The notes beneath the pieces were generated by a model. That model did not search any database and had not been told where the DNA came from. It worked only from the letters and a program-made list of their open reading frames with translations. Source: Brachyhypopomus gauderio (lineage: Eukaryota > Chordata > Actinopteri > Gymnotiformes > Hypopomidae). Taken from it: 64,000 nucleotides of DNA. The translations under genes were made by a program, and so were the position numbers. Positions within the stretch are counted from its first letter, which is position 1, and each line of letters starts with the position of its first letter. Below, piece by piece: positions 32,617 through 45,479 of the stretch. The stretch covers positions 22,210,137-22,274,136 of the forward strand of contig NC_135212.1 of assembly GCF_052324685.1 (NCBI RefSeq), in the 5' to 3' direction.

Positions 32617-33968
32617 CATTGCAGCAAATTGTGCAGACACATTTAACCCACTGTGTATTTAATATGACAATCAAATTTATTTGAATTTCTGCTGCAAGTT
32701 ATGAGGACGAGATCAAAGTTAGTGATGCCGTTCTAAAGAGTGCAGGGCGGTAGCCGAGGTATCATAGGAGCCCAGGTAGGCTTGGTCTTGGTCTGTGAGC
32801 ACAGAGGGTGTGGAGTGGAACTAATGAGGAGGAGTTGAAACAAAACATGAACACAAAGGAAAGAGAACTTGTTTCTCTTCAATTTTTGACCATCCAACAC
32901 CCCCAGTACTGTGTCGAACAAACCACCATGGCATTCCTGTTTGGCATTCCTGCAGGTTGCAATTTGTCTGTGCCAGTTTGTCTACTGTGCAACATCATGT
33001 TGTGTGAGCCTTATTGTCGCTACAGAGATGGTGTACAGTAACACTGGTGCACACACTTAGAAATGCATTAGTTGTTCTGTCAGTGTTCGGCCACACTAGC
33101 ACTGATTGCAATAATTTACTGATATAAACTCTATTAGCAGGAATTTTTAAGCAGAAGTGACACAGTACATCCCGAAAAAGCCAGACGAAATACTTCACAC
33201 TTGTTCTGTCAGTATCGACTTTTCTGTTAGTGTATCAGTCAGGCATTACGTGTATGACGTTAATGAGTTACAGTGTAACTGAATGGACCTCATCTCATCT
33301 GTCCTAAGATTCAAGTCTTGCAAAAAAAATCTTACAATGGCAGTTGCTATGGAAACTAAGACTAAATGGGAGAAGAGCAGTATCCTAGTATGGAAAGAGT
33401 TTCCTGTTTTTCTAATGGACTTTCAGAAGAGATCACAGAAAATATTTTACAGATAATCCCTATATGATGGCTTCTGTTTCCTGAAGTTAATCCATCCTGT
33501 TTATCTCTCTGTCCATACTTGTGATTTTCAGATTGAAATGACAGTGAGAATCCAGCAAAATGGTAGAAGCGAAGGTGGTGTCAGGGGTCAAGGTGAGGAT
33601 TATTGATTATTGATTATTGGTGGGTTATTGAAGCCTTGGAACATTAAAGCACTTTGTCATCCCTTTGACAACTGTCACGCCCCCTCTCAGCCCACATGAT
33701 GAACTCATGGGCCATGTGGATGATAATGGAAGTGCTCGCAGTGTGCTTGTGTGTGTTCTCACTGCATTGCTCATGTTTCCGTTTGTGATCATGGGTGAGT
33801 GAAGATGCCAGTTTCCTCTCAGATTGGTTTGCTATACTACAGCTTAGGTTCTACATTGATCAAATCTAACTGTCCTTTTGTGTAGTGTTATTAATGTGTG
33901 GATGATATTTGTTTTCTGTATCGTCAGGGCAGACACCAAGATACAGCTGTATTGTTTGTTGGTTTGTT

Positions 33969-33991
33969 TTGTTGTTGTTGTTGTTGTTGTT
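33969..33991. repeat. (GTT)n microsatellite
   Basis: Seven to eight units of gtt. Confidence 0.9.
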
Positions 33992-35958
33992 GCTTGTCAC
34001 TTCCTTTCTGTGTAGCATTAATCCCTATGGTGCAGGCATTGTTGCATTGCATCTAAAGAGATTCAAAGTAACTCTGATCTCTCGATTGTGAATGACGGAG
34101 GTGAGAGGGGAACACGAGTCTGAGAGGCAACAGAAGCAGGTATCATGGCCGGGAGCACAATGAGATCTTTCCCAAACCAGTAGAGGTGTAATACCGTCCA
34201 ATCAAATCCGCCATCAGGACAAAATGCACTAACCTCAACCCCACCACCCTCAAAATGTGAATTTGCGACATTGGTTTTATCATAATGGCTTGAGATACCA
34301 TTATTTTTTACCATGGAGCCTAGTTTGGCTAAGGACTGTACAGGCACAGACTGTTAAAGTACAATTCAATTTCACAGCTCCTCTGCTCTTCCATCTAGTG
34401 TTGAAGTATAGTCCCCAGGAGAGACATACTCCACAGCACATAGCACATAAAGCAGGCCGCTGCAACCCCCATCTCCACCTCGGCCTTAATGGAGGTTCCA
34501 GCAGGTAGCAGGCGCCATTCAGTTCAAGCCTTGCGCAGTACCCTTTTAATTTATTACAGTGTTTACATGTTTACATCAATTACCTCTCACTGTTCCTTTA
34601 AGCTGTGTTTTGGCCTTGTGCAATGCTTTAAAGGTCAATAATGAATGGTTCTCTCCCTCCGCCTCTACACCTTCCTGTCTGGACGATCTGGCAACTTCTT
34701 GGCAATGGCTCATATTCTAAGTGATGTCTATACATGATCATTTCAGGCCATATATATTTGCCAATCATACAGCATGGGGCTCTTGGGGGACTCAGGGCTC
34801 TGGGGGTCCTGGGCTCTGGGGGGACTCAGCTACTGGGTGGTCCACCCACACAACCCTGCAGCTCTACTCCTGACTCATACAAGCTAAGGAAACAAATGCA
34901 ATAGAATTTAGCAACAAATCCATACACACACACACACACAGACACGCACACACGCCCTCACACACAAGCACGCAGGCACTTACGCTCACACACGCACATA
35001 TTCATATACACACTGACATTCTTATTGAAATACCAGACTGTGACTCACCTCTCACAGACTACAACATCACAGTCTGCTGCTGCGCACCGTAGCCAATACA
35101 GTAAAAATTCAAAACGATAAATCTGTTCATTAATTAATTGTGAAGTGCAAAACTAGAAAATTTTGAACATAATACTGGTTCCCACTCACAGTGGTTTGCA
35201 GTTACACCATTGCCTGTAATACTGGCGGGTTAAGGGAATGTGAGGAAAGAGGGGCCTTTTCTCATGACTTAATAGCTCTGTTGCTTCATTATTCGCCATG
35301 GAAACAGAATGCAGAAATGTGTCATCAGCTGTGTGCATGGCTGTTGGCAGGAGGGCCGAAACTACATCAGCATCAATCCTGGCTAGATGAAGGCCCATTA
35401 CCTCTCTCAGCATGAGGCAGCCCGGGATTTCACATTTTCCTGTTTCTATCCCAGAGTCTGGGCACACTGGAGCATCGTAGAGAGTTGTACCATCATTCTG
35501 CTTAAAAAATAACCCCCAGCACACACACGTGGAGGTCGTTCTGAGCACTTTCACGCTCCCGGTAAGACACTACGTAGTGAATGAAGAACCGTGTCAGATG
35601 CAGCGTTGATCATCTCAGCGGAGAGTGACAGGAGGTGAGAAGGTCAACGAGGAGGTGTGTGAGTTCTCTGCGATAACTGCAGTAAAAAAAAGAAAAAACT
35701 TTGTTCAATTTTAGCTAAACTGTCTGATTTGACTATATAGAACTCGTTTCCGAAGATCTAAAATAGTAAACGCTTAAGTGTCTGTGAGGACTGCTCCATG
35801 ACGTCCTGGCACGGGCGCTAATGGCTGTGGAATGACTGTCATTTTGATGCTGTGCAGTTTGAACTGCCCCCATCACAGCCACCACCATCTGCAGTCACCA
35901 TCTGCACTGAGCATGCTCACTTTAAATACTATTGTTGCTGTTGTAATGCTGAAGCACA

Positions 35959-35961
<3 letters not shown>

Positions 35962-35998
<37 letters not shown>
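35962..35998. repeat. (CT)n microsatellite
   Basis: About 18 CT units. The frame of arginine-glutamate repeats on the minus strand is an artefact. Confidence 0.95.
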
Positions 35999-36002
<4 letters not shown>

Positions 36003-36155
36003 GATGCATAGAACTCCTGACTGTTCTGATCATATTTCAGTATGGATGTTTCATTGTACAGTCTGTATGAACATGTGTATATATGAATATAAATAACAAC
36101 AAACAAATGGATAAGGGAACAAGACGCAATAGCCAAAAACAAGCAGAGCTTTTCT

Positions 36156-36342
36156 ACATTTACATTTTATGGCAGACGCCCTTATCCAGAGCGACTTACA
36201 TTTTTATCTCATTTTTATACAAGTGAGCAATTGAGGGTTAAGGGCCTTGCTCAGGGGCACCTCAGTCATGGCCTCTGGCTTGGGAATTGAACCCACGACC
36301 CTCCAGTCATAAGACCAGTTCCCTAATCGCCAGGCCACGACT
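36156..36342 (-). mobile_element. tRNA-derived SINE, minus orientation
   Basis: On the minus strand the head reads gtggcctggcgattaggg (A-box-like) and then gtgggttcaattccc (B-box-like, GGTTCAATTCC). The element ends in a tail tgtaagtcgctctggataag followed by ggcgtctgcc and taaatgtaaatgtag. This tail is a very common teleost repeat sequence. A second copy of the tail lies in the opposite orientation at 61126-61184. Confidence 0.7.
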
Positions 36343-39092
36343 TTTCTTTGTGTATTGAATATATGAAAACCATTGTCACCTGATCACCTGCATGAAAGTC
36401 TTCATTCCCATTCCAAAACCAGTTATACAAAACTAAACTAAACTAAACCCACAACATTAAAGACACAAACTTACCTTTACTCTACAGACAAATGAAAAAC
36501 CCACACCCAATGAAATCAGTGACCAACACTACAAGTGCACAACATGAGACAGTATCCAAAAAAGCTATATATTCAACCAAAGTCACATTTGTATTTTTTA
36601 TTGATGCAAAAAAGTAATAAAAACGAAACTTTGCCTTTTAAGCTTCCACAATGTTCCACAGCGTGAGTACATCCATGGTACGGTCAGAAAAACCGTGAGG
36701 CTCCAACCTTCTTTCTCCCGTGTCCCTCTCACAACAATGTCTAATGACACAAGTGGGCTAGGACAGTAAAGGTTAATTACGTCACTTCCTAAAATTACTT
36801 TAATTCCACATTTCACCTTTTGCGTATATTTTAACCAAAAAAATATAAAATATCAAGCATAAATTAAATCAGTATCAAATATCTTATCAACATTACATTA
36901 TAATATGAAACATGAATATTAAATACACATAATATGGGGCAAACTCCGAACCAGGCATAAAATAGGCATCTGGCGCCTACAAGACTATAGCACATGAATA
37001 TACAACTATATCCAACAGTGGCCAGGAACCAGGAGGGGAGAAGCAAAGAGACCATAAATGGAGTAAAACAGTCATACTCAAAATACCAGTGCATGTCTCC
37101 AGCCTTCTATCACAGCCACAGGTCACTAGTCTCTATTCATCTTTAGCCCTCTCTCTCCGTTCTGTTCTCTCCCTCCTCTTCTGGTGAGGGCCATGTGGAT
37201 CCTGGATTGCACAAAGATGTAAAAGCTGGCACGGATCTGAATGTCAGCAAGGGACCTGGAAGAGACTCACAACTAGAGAACACACCCTACATACCTACAC
37301 ATTTATGTTTTCCACAAATAGGGACATAATACACAGCATTCTGCTTGTCTGTGGGTGTCAGATTTAAAACACATATTCACAACTGGAGTTTCATCTGAAT
37401 GACTATATACAAATTGAAATTTAAATATCAATTTAAGTCAGGATGAGGAAATAAATATTGCTGCCATCATATACTATCAGAAATATTTTCATTTACCTTC
37501 TTATTGTTAATTACCTGTGGGAAACAGTAAAATAATTTTGCCATGAGTTGCCCATATTTTCCCCAACACGTTAATGACAGATAACATAAATGGTGTGTCA
37601 GCAATTGACAGCAACTCTACTATTTTGTGTCTGGATACTGAATCAGCAGTTCAGATTTTTTTTGTGCCATTTAATGTTATATTTGTGTCATTTGAGAAAG
37701 AGCACCAAACTTAGAGAAATGTAATAAACATAATACATGCATATTTGTGTATTTGTCTATTGTGTTTACACAGTCTGAGCTTCTGAAGATCTTTGGAAGC
37801 CCTCCCTTGGCAACACTGAGTAGTTTTAACGTGTGAACGCTGACAGCCATCTCCCTATGTTACACACTGGCTGATTTTTACAGTTTCTCTGAGTTGCTAA
37901 AACACATATCCTGAAATCTTTCAGTTTCTCAAAACAGTGAACACGAAACCAAACTCCTGTGTGCCAAACTCCTGTGCTGGGTCAGGCCATAAGACTTCAT
38001 ATAGCCTACATCACAAACAATATTCTCCCGTGCTAGACATCAGGGAAATAATCCTTTTGAATGCCATCTCCAGCCTTGATAAGAATAAACTCTTATGACA
38101 TTGCATACTGCATCCACTGACTGGAGTAGATTTTCCTGGGTTTATGGATTTTTGTCATAAATCTTCCGCCACCATGCTGAGAATTCCTCAATGGGGTTTA
38201 GGAAGGAGGACTACTGTGGAAGTCATACGTTTATGAAACCACTCTTATACTCTTTGACGGCATATGATATTATATATGATGGTGAAAACCCACATTGTTC
38301 CAAATGACAACATACACAGGATGCTCAAAGGATGAACTGTTAGAAGATGTTCTGTGTTCTAGATGAGAGTTGCATTCCAAGAATGAGGCATTCTGTTTTC
38401 ACCATTCAGAAAAAGCAATTCAGCAATTCAGTAATTGTAGTCAAATGTATTCAATTGATATGTCAGTTTCCTCTATTGGAGCTACACAGCTCTGAAACAA
38501 TATGGCTCTAGTGAAAAAGGGACTCCATTCTTCAAATGAAATGTCTAATTTTAAAGGAAACTGACCAGTTTGAGTTTGGAAAGATGGAAAGGAAAGTCTC
38601 CATGTGCACCTGAAAGCAGGTGTTTACTTATCTTATGTCTAGCTTGTTAAGAATGAATGTGTTATGGACCCAGTGTATTTTGGCATGTTGGATTACAGTT
38701 AAAGTTTCAAAAGTAACTGTGTTGATAACAGACTAAAATATACAGTACTACATAGTACTAGGGGTGAGTCAGATAATGAGATTATGATTAAAGAGTAAAC
38801 TATGACATCAGAAAGATCTCTGTGGCAAGTTAAACATTCAGTTTGTATTTCAGTTCAGGCGAGTGCGACAGCAGTACTGGAGGAGCCCCAATACTGCAGA
38901 GTGCCTTCTGTGATTTAAAGCGCCCGACTCATCAGCTAATTACTAACCATTCATGACTCACATTAGGTGTGTTGAACCAAGGAAGTGGCTCTGAGTTCGG
39001 CCTATTGCAGCCTTCTGTGCACACATCACTGGACAGTGTATTGTATTTTCCTAACGTAAGCCTGTATGTATCTATATATGCTGAGTTGTTTT

Positions 39093-39095
<3 letters not shown>

Positions 39096-39154
<59 letters not shown>

Positions 39155-39157
39155 CCT

Positions 39158-39254
<97 letters not shown>

Positions 39255-39323
39255 TGGGTAAAGTAACAATTTTAATTCCAAGTCGCATTGCGCACTCTAA
39301 AGTTGAAGCAGCGTGTGTGTGTG

Positions 39324-39375
<52 letters not shown>
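39096..39375. repeat. Microsatellite cluster (CA)n-(CT)n-(AT)n ... (GA)n before slco3a1
   Basis: (CA)n at 39096-39152, (CT)n at 39163-39207 and (AT)n at 39208-39252 lie next to each other. After about 73 bases of unique sequence comes (GA)n at 39326-39375. It ends 532 bases before the slco3a1 start codon. All long frames crossing it are low-complexity artefacts. Confidence 0.95.
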
Positions 39376-39376
<1 letters not shown>

Positions 39377-39907
39377 AATTTCGTGCGTGCGACACAGCGC
39401 CACTACAGAAGTGTGTGGAAGCGAGCAGTCCACCGCACTGGAGCTGCGTGTCCTCATAGGCGACATAACCGAGGGGAGTACGGCATGTGGGCCAGACGTG
39501 GAGACGCTGCAGTCGGGGGGAAGCTGAGAATTACAACACGCGTCGACACAGCTTCGGTTCGTTGAGCCTTCGGTGAATCGTCAGAAAGGGAAGAAAATGG
39601 TGTTTCAAAATAATACCGGCATCAGTTCATCTTCAGTTTCCTCAAGCACAGAGTCCGGTAGTTCTGTGTTTTCGTGCGTGTCCATTCATCGTCGGAGTTG
39701 TAATGAATACAACCTGTCACAGGGCTGAACTCCAGAATCTGGCTGTAAATAATACAGTCACGCTTGTGACTTCCGTTTAGACCGAGAGGAGCAGCAGTTC
39801 TCCGTTTGGGAAGGCGGCCGCGGTGTTTATGCCCGGCCAGTCGTTCACCCTCCCGTTCATTTCTCCTTGCGTTTGTAAGCTGCCGGCGGCTCACCGACTC
39901 GCCTAGG
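39280..39907 (+). promoter_or_regulatory. slco3a1: CpG-rich leader and probable promoter region of slco3a1
   Basis: From about 39280 to the start codon the base composition changes from AT-rich to CpG-rich, with many cg dinucleotides (cgtgcgtgcgacacagcgcc, aggcggccgcggtg), typical of a vertebrate CpG-island promoter and 5' UTR. No TATA box was recognised. The transcription start cannot be fixed by eye. A (GA)n tract at 39326-39375 sits inside this region. Confidence 0.5.
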
Positions 39908-40063
39908 ATGCAGGTAAAAAAACAGAGGTGCTCAGAAAGGAGCTCGGTAGATACACAACGAGATGACATCAAGAAGAAGACTTCGTGCTTTTCTAATATT
40001 AAAATATTCCTGGTGTCGGAATGTGCCCTTATGTTGGCGCAGGGTACAGTTGGAGCATACTTG
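39908..40063 (+). CDS. slco3a1: slco3a1 coding exon 1
   Basis: 156 bases from ATG to TTG|gtaagt, phase 0, encoding 52 residues: a basic cytoplasmic N-terminus (MQVKKQRCSERSS, then IKKKTSCFSN) and most of membrane segment 1. The frame is open upstream of the ATG to about 39806 but has no other ATG there. The family consensus MQ.KK supports 39908. The N-terminus lacks the glycine-rich stretch of the mammalian protein. Confidence 0.95.
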
Positions 40064-43000
40064 GTAAGTGATACGTGGCTTTTCGCGTTTACTTTTGAAT
40101 TCTGTTACAAATGGTGAAGGCCTATACCTTTTAAATAGCGTTCTTCACGCTATGCATGTGTGTTTCCGAATACATATAAGTGGGATTAGGAAGGCTTTTT
40201 GCTGAAGACTGTGCGTCCATACCTTTGGATAGCACATACACAGTAGTTTTACAGTAATCCAGCCTGCCGTAAACATGCGCAGACTATGACATCACAAGAA
40301 TTATATTAGTCTTGCATGAAAACTTACGATACGACACCATAGAACAGCCTATGATTTTATATTAAAAAGAGCAGGATTACTGTTCAAACTAATTTGTCAC
40401 CATCTAGTTCATTAGTGATATTTGCACTGCACCAATTCTTTATGAAGATTTGACACCTACATTTCATACACATTAGCGTATGAAACATGTTGGTTTGATG
40501 GCACAGGTGGATATGTTAGACCCACAGATTTGAACATATTCAAGCATCAGCACTGGGGTGTTGTACACAATGATACCCCCATCTAATCAGACTAAGATAA
40601 ACTCTGCAGATACCCAGTGAGCTGTGACATTCCGTGACATGGATGCAATTCTAGTAAAAGCATTTGTCTGAACCAGAAGAACATGCAAACCAGTGGCTCT
40701 GCTCTGATGGTATACTGTGTTGATGAAAATGCTGCAGTATGTCTTTCTACAGTGTGCATCAGTAAAAACTAAACTGCAGTGCTCAGACCTTATATGGAGA
40801 ATACATTCCAATCCATTCTGCGCCACTTAACCACAAGATATCACAAGAAATATCTCTTAGGGGCACATTTGGTCCTGATTGGACATGTTCCCAGTGGATG
40901 GAAAGTCTGAGTTATGAGAACCAAAGCAGCACAGGTTTAAGTCCTTTTTCCCAACCATGTGACTTAAGATTATGGGTACTGTGCAATAAAGTTTCCACAG
41001 TTTGTCCTCCTTCCTGGGAAGATCTTGGTAGGGTTCCTTATTATTTTATTTGCTTCTTTATTCCTTTGTTTGGTCAGTGTTTGGTTCTTTGTTTGGTCAA
41101 TGTTTGGCCATTTGTTTGGTCAGTGATTGATCGTTTGTTTGGTCAGTGTTTGGAAGGTACTCTGGCATGCTTTGTGGGGATGATGGGTGATTTCTCAGAC
41201 TGCTTCAATGAGTCTTCTCACATCAGACTGCTCACAGACCATGCAATCAATATGACTCATTAAACTCTTACTTGCTTAATAATGCTAATAAGGCTATAAG
41301 TACAAGTACTCAATTCTGATAGAGTGCATAATATTAAATGCTTTAATTGCAGTCTATTGTGCTCAGATTCAAGCTAAAATCATTATATAAAATCAGTTTT
41401 CATTTATAGACAATTTACTGTGCCTGCACCTGCTGGCATTTGGCGTGTCACCATTACTCCAAAGTGCAGCCAGAGAAGATGACATTGAAGCAGGAGAGAC
41501 CCCCTGTGCTACCTGCCCCTCCCATTTCACCTTCGCTTTACCCAGCAGATGCAGAGGAGCGGCCAAAGTCTGCAATCGTCCCCTTGCAGAGGGCGTGTCT
41601 GATAAACAAACAAATGCAGGCCACACAACACGCCATCGGCTTTTCTGAAGCTGCACGTCTTCCCATTCACTGTGCACCTGCTGAATTTACATGTGCCTGA
41701 CACCAGGCTGGGGCAGCAGGAGTGGCTGACCCCGCCGTGACATTTAGCCGTGTGCAAACTGCCAGTCTCCCCCTCAGTAGGATTAAAATAATAAATGGTA
41801 TTAGTGTTTGAAATGCAAGAGTCGTCTTGGGTCTTACCTAACTCTTAAAGGCGAGGCAAAAGCTATATGCATGGTTACTGAGGCCGTCTACATACTGTTT
41901 ATGTAATTTGCCCTAGCAAAAAAAAAACCCACCACAATCAGTTCTTTAAAGGGCCCCAAAACAGTAAAAGGCCAATGGTGTATGAGGTGAGATGATGCAT
42001 TTGGTTGGATACACTTACACAAAGGTAACCGGTTCCATTGCTTTCCTTGTTGTTAATGACATTATTATTTTTGGGTACAGTTCTTCTTTTAAAGTGTCAA
42101 TTCAGTATAACTTTTTTTACCTGAATCTGGAACTGTTTTTGAAACAGCGCTAGACTGAGACTGTAAAAGACAGTCTAGATTATAAAAAGTTACCTGCTAC
42201 TGAATAATATTTGAGTTTTGGTTCCTCTGGTTTGTGTCTCAAAGGCCCAGATACCTGCTGTGTTGGGCATCTCATATGCATGCCTTGTTCTTAAAGCTTC
42301 ATCTTCCCATGTGCTGTAGTGCTGCAGTTTGTGTAGTTGTCCTGTCTCTCAGATTTACTGTTAAAGCAACACATCTGCACCTATGAATATTGCTTATAAT
42401 AAAGCTTATTTAAAGTCCTAGCTAAACACAAAGAGGAACATGAACATGTTGCTATTCCTTTGACCATGAGACAAAATGTATCTATCGTAGCTGGCATGAT
42501 TTAGAATGAGCTAGTATGTATGGTTTGTGCTTTCACACAGCTTGGGAAAAGATTCTGATCTCTGAAGGAACCTTCCAGTTTATAGGAACCCGAAGCAATG
42601 GTGATGGAAAGTTAAAATGTGCTTTGATCCCTTTCATGTTGAATGTGCGGAGTAAATTTTGAGACGATGTGCCACGAGTATAAACACTTCTAGACAGGTT
42701 CGATGCAATGGCTCTCGTGCAGTGCAGCCCAGGTTTCAAGATGCTAAATTAAAACACACCAAACTGGTTCTATTTTTTTGCGCTGTGGAATGCTAACTTT
42801 CAAGTCTGTCGTCTTGCTTGCTAGCAAAGCTGCATTACGGCTTTTTTATTTATTTATTTTTGTTCGTTTGTCCGTTTTTGGATTGGGTCGTTTGTGATGG
42901 CTAACTGTTTAGAAAGGGGGGGTAAATGAATGATGGCTCTGGGTGGATATGCATGCTCAGTAGGGATGGGCGCTTCAGCTGGTCTGCAGCTAAACATAGC

Positions 43001-43127
43001 TTGGCAACGCAGATGGCAGACCTCCAGCCATGTTATGGTGAAGCGGCAGGCCTCGGGCATACGCTGATCTATGCAGAGTAGCCTAGCTATTCCATCAACA
43101 GGTTACAGGGCCTTGGTATAGAGAGAG

Positions 43128-43174
<47 letters not shown>

Positions 43175-43298
43175 AAGAGAGAGAGAAGGAGCAGATGGGG
43201 ATGTGGACAGCTCTGTGATGTCCTCACCTCTCGTCCTCTCGTCACGCTTCCAGAACTGGTGGCCTGCCATGTCTCTGGCCCTGGCAACTGTGATAAGA

Positions 43299-43349
<51 letters not shown>

Positions 43350-45479
43350 AATCATAAGAAAAAGCTCACCCAGCTAAAATTTTGTCCACCAAGCTCATCT
43401 GGTAGAAGTTGGCTAGAATAGTTTTTTTCTTTTTTCACATATTTAAAATCTTCCTATATGGAATACACTGCAGCTTTTCCTCAGTGTGTTATGTAAGCTG
43501 TATGGTGATATTGCCTTTGATTGCTCATATTCTGGTTTAAGGCAGAATATGAATCCTTTCCTATTGTGTAATGACGTTCATACCTCAGCACTGATGTTCC
43601 TGTCAGCTTTCTTATGGGTTTCTACACAATCAGCTCAGTCTCTCTGTTTGTAACCCTGTACATGAAGGACAGATGAGACAATCTGCTGTTGGAGCTTAGG
43701 GAGTGGAATGTCCTTTCTAGGACACTTTCCTGAGTGTCTTTAAATAGTGTGCTAACAGTAAAAGAGTGGACCCTGGTTTCCATACATCATAACTCTTCCT
43801 GAAGATCCTTTTGGTCAGTAAAGCTGACCAACCAAAGTTATCATAAAGTTAACTTTAGTTTTCTTTATATCAGTTAAATATTATAAAATAAAACACCAAC
43901 ATGACTACAGTCATAACAAATGGAAATTGGCTAGCATGTTCTGGTAAATTAAATAATTTGTTAATTGCAATGTTAGCAATAATAACAATAGGTAAGTAGA
44001 GGGCATAGGTACAACACTACAACAACACAAAATGTGTGACCCATATTGATAATGTGACCCATATAATATTGATCAGTGAAAAGCCATTCATACCAGAAGG
44101 ACGACTGAGGGGTGTCCATCCAGGTGATCTGGACAGAGGACAGGGATCTGAGAGACAAGACTGTCCAAATTAAGACCAGACATCTAGCCACCCTTATGCT
44201 GGGCAGACACAGCAAAAAGATCTGAACAGAAAGATGACAGCCTCTTCAGATTCATCTTCAGATAATTCATCAGCAACTGCTCTCTACTTAGATGCAATTT
44301 GTAGATAATACATTTGTGAAATTAATTGTTGTTGTCAACTCCAGCAGTATTACAGTAAAAGTCTGGACCTGTGTGTGCTCTTTCATAGATGTCAAATTTT
44401 TAACAGTTCAAAATTAATGAAACATGAAACTGCCATATGAAATTACTTGCACTGTTAATTATTCTGTGACACACAAAATGTTGATCACTCCATGTCCAGA
44501 ATAGAAAAGCTAAGCTTTTATATTGAGTTCAAGAATGTAAATATCGAATATTTACAGATTCCTTGGTTGTGGTTTTCCTAAATTTGTCAATTTGGGGTCA
44601 TTCTTGGTATATTGATGGCCTTCTGTGTTTTTCTTCCTGTTTTTGAACCTGTTTGATCAAACTAACACAATTTGCAGTGTGTCTGTGTGCATGTGTTGGT
44701 CCTGATAGTCCTGTATTGGTCTGTATTGTTTTGTAGCACTTGGATGGCTTAGCATGGGGATAATTTGATTTTGTTTAGTCCTGTTGAAATGAATTCATTT
44801 CAGGCCATTTTAATTTGCCTAGTTCTTTTGACAATAGACATTGTCAGACCCAAACCCTAATCCTAACCTTAACAGCCATATACAGAGACCTAGGTCAGAA
44901 CCCCATGCTGAAGGTGACACTATCAAAAAACAACCATGACCTGGAGCTCTAATGCATTGCTATTTGGTTATTTGTGTCGTTCGCCATTTTAAAATTCAAA
45001 CTAAGACAGCTTGTGAATTTTGCAGGTGAGTGTCCTGACCACACTGGAACGCCGATTCAGCCTTCAGAGTGCCGATGTGGGTGTGATCGCCAGCAGCTTC
45101 GAGATTGGCAACCTCGCCCTCATCCTGTTCGTCAGTTACTTCGGAGCTAGGGCCCACAGGCCACGCCTGATTGGCTGTGGGGGTATTGTCATGGCACTAG
45201 GGGCTCTGCTTTCAGCACTGCCCGAGTTCCTCACCAATCAGTACGAGTACAAAAGCACAGGCATGTGGAGGAAGGACCCGGGTCGGGACGTGTGCTCCAA
45301 CGCCTCCACGAGGGACCTGGATGACGAGCTGTGTGGGAATAGAGCCAACACCAACATGATGTACCTGCTGCTGATTGGTGCTCAGGTTCTGCTGGGGATT
45401 GGAGCCACACCCGTGCAGCCTCTGGGCGTGTCCTACATAGATGACCACGTAAGGAGGAAAGACTCTTCACTCTATATTG
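39908..45479 (+). CDS. slco3a1: slco3a1, organic anion transporter 3A1, first two coding exons (partial)
   Basis: OATP3A1 is a 12-pass plasma-membrane transporter for prostaglandins, thyroxine and related anions. Exons 39908-40063 and 45026-45479 encode the first 203 residues. The start MQVKK and the run SCFSNIKIFLVSECALMLAQ, then VSVLTTLERRF, SADVGVIASSFEIGNLALIL, RPRLIGCGGIVMALGALLSA and GIGATPVQPLGVSYIDDHV, are nearly identical to human SLCO3A1 as I recall it. Membrane segments lie near residues 33-56, 70-92, 100-121 and 162-185. One N-glycosylation sequon (NAS, residue 144) lies in the first large extracellular loop, which is also where the sequence differs most from human. The remaining exons (family continuation ILFTMLVFGPACGF) were not seen downstream. 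SLCO3A1 introns are very long in mammals, so they probably lie beyond this window. Confidence 0.95.
41068..41153. repeat. 23-bp tandem repeat in slco3a1 intron 1
   Basis: Almost four units of gtttggtcagtgtttggttc plus three thymines, with a few substitutions. Confidence 0.85.
43131..43171. repeat. (GA)n microsatellite
   Basis: About 20 GA units with a further short GA block just downstream. Confidence 0.9.
43301..43347. repeat. (CG)n(CA)n microsatellite
   Basis: Four to five CG units run into about 20 CA units; alternating purine-pyrimidine, so Z-DNA prone. Confidence 0.9.
45026..45479 (+). CDS. slco3a1: slco3a1 coding exon 2
   Basis: 454 bases between ttgtgaattttgcag and ATTG|gtgagt, phase 0 to 1. 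It encodes residues 53-203: the end of membrane segment 1, segments 2 and 3, the extracellular loop with two cysteines and the NAS sequon, and segment 4 with the OATP signature PLGVSYIDDHV. Its exon boundaries are those expected for SLCO3A1, where the next residue run starts ILFTML. Confidence 0.95.

Larger units (their letters stand above)
40064..45025. other. slco3a1: slco3a1 intron 1
   Basis: 4,962 bases bounded by gtaagt and ttttgcag. It contains a 23-bp tandem repeat at 41068-41153 and (GA)n and (CA)n arrays near 43.1-43.35 kb. No other coding sequence was recognised. Confidence 0.85.

Noticed and set aside
38969..39565. 198-codon open frame across the slco3a1 leader
   Set aside because: It is made of (CA)n, (CT)n, (AT)n and (GA)n translation; only its last part is unique, and it is not in the transporter frame.
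39806..39907. Upstream extension of the slco3a1 frame
   Set aside because: The open frame begins at a TTG, not an ATG, and family proteins start MQ.KK at the 39908 ATG.
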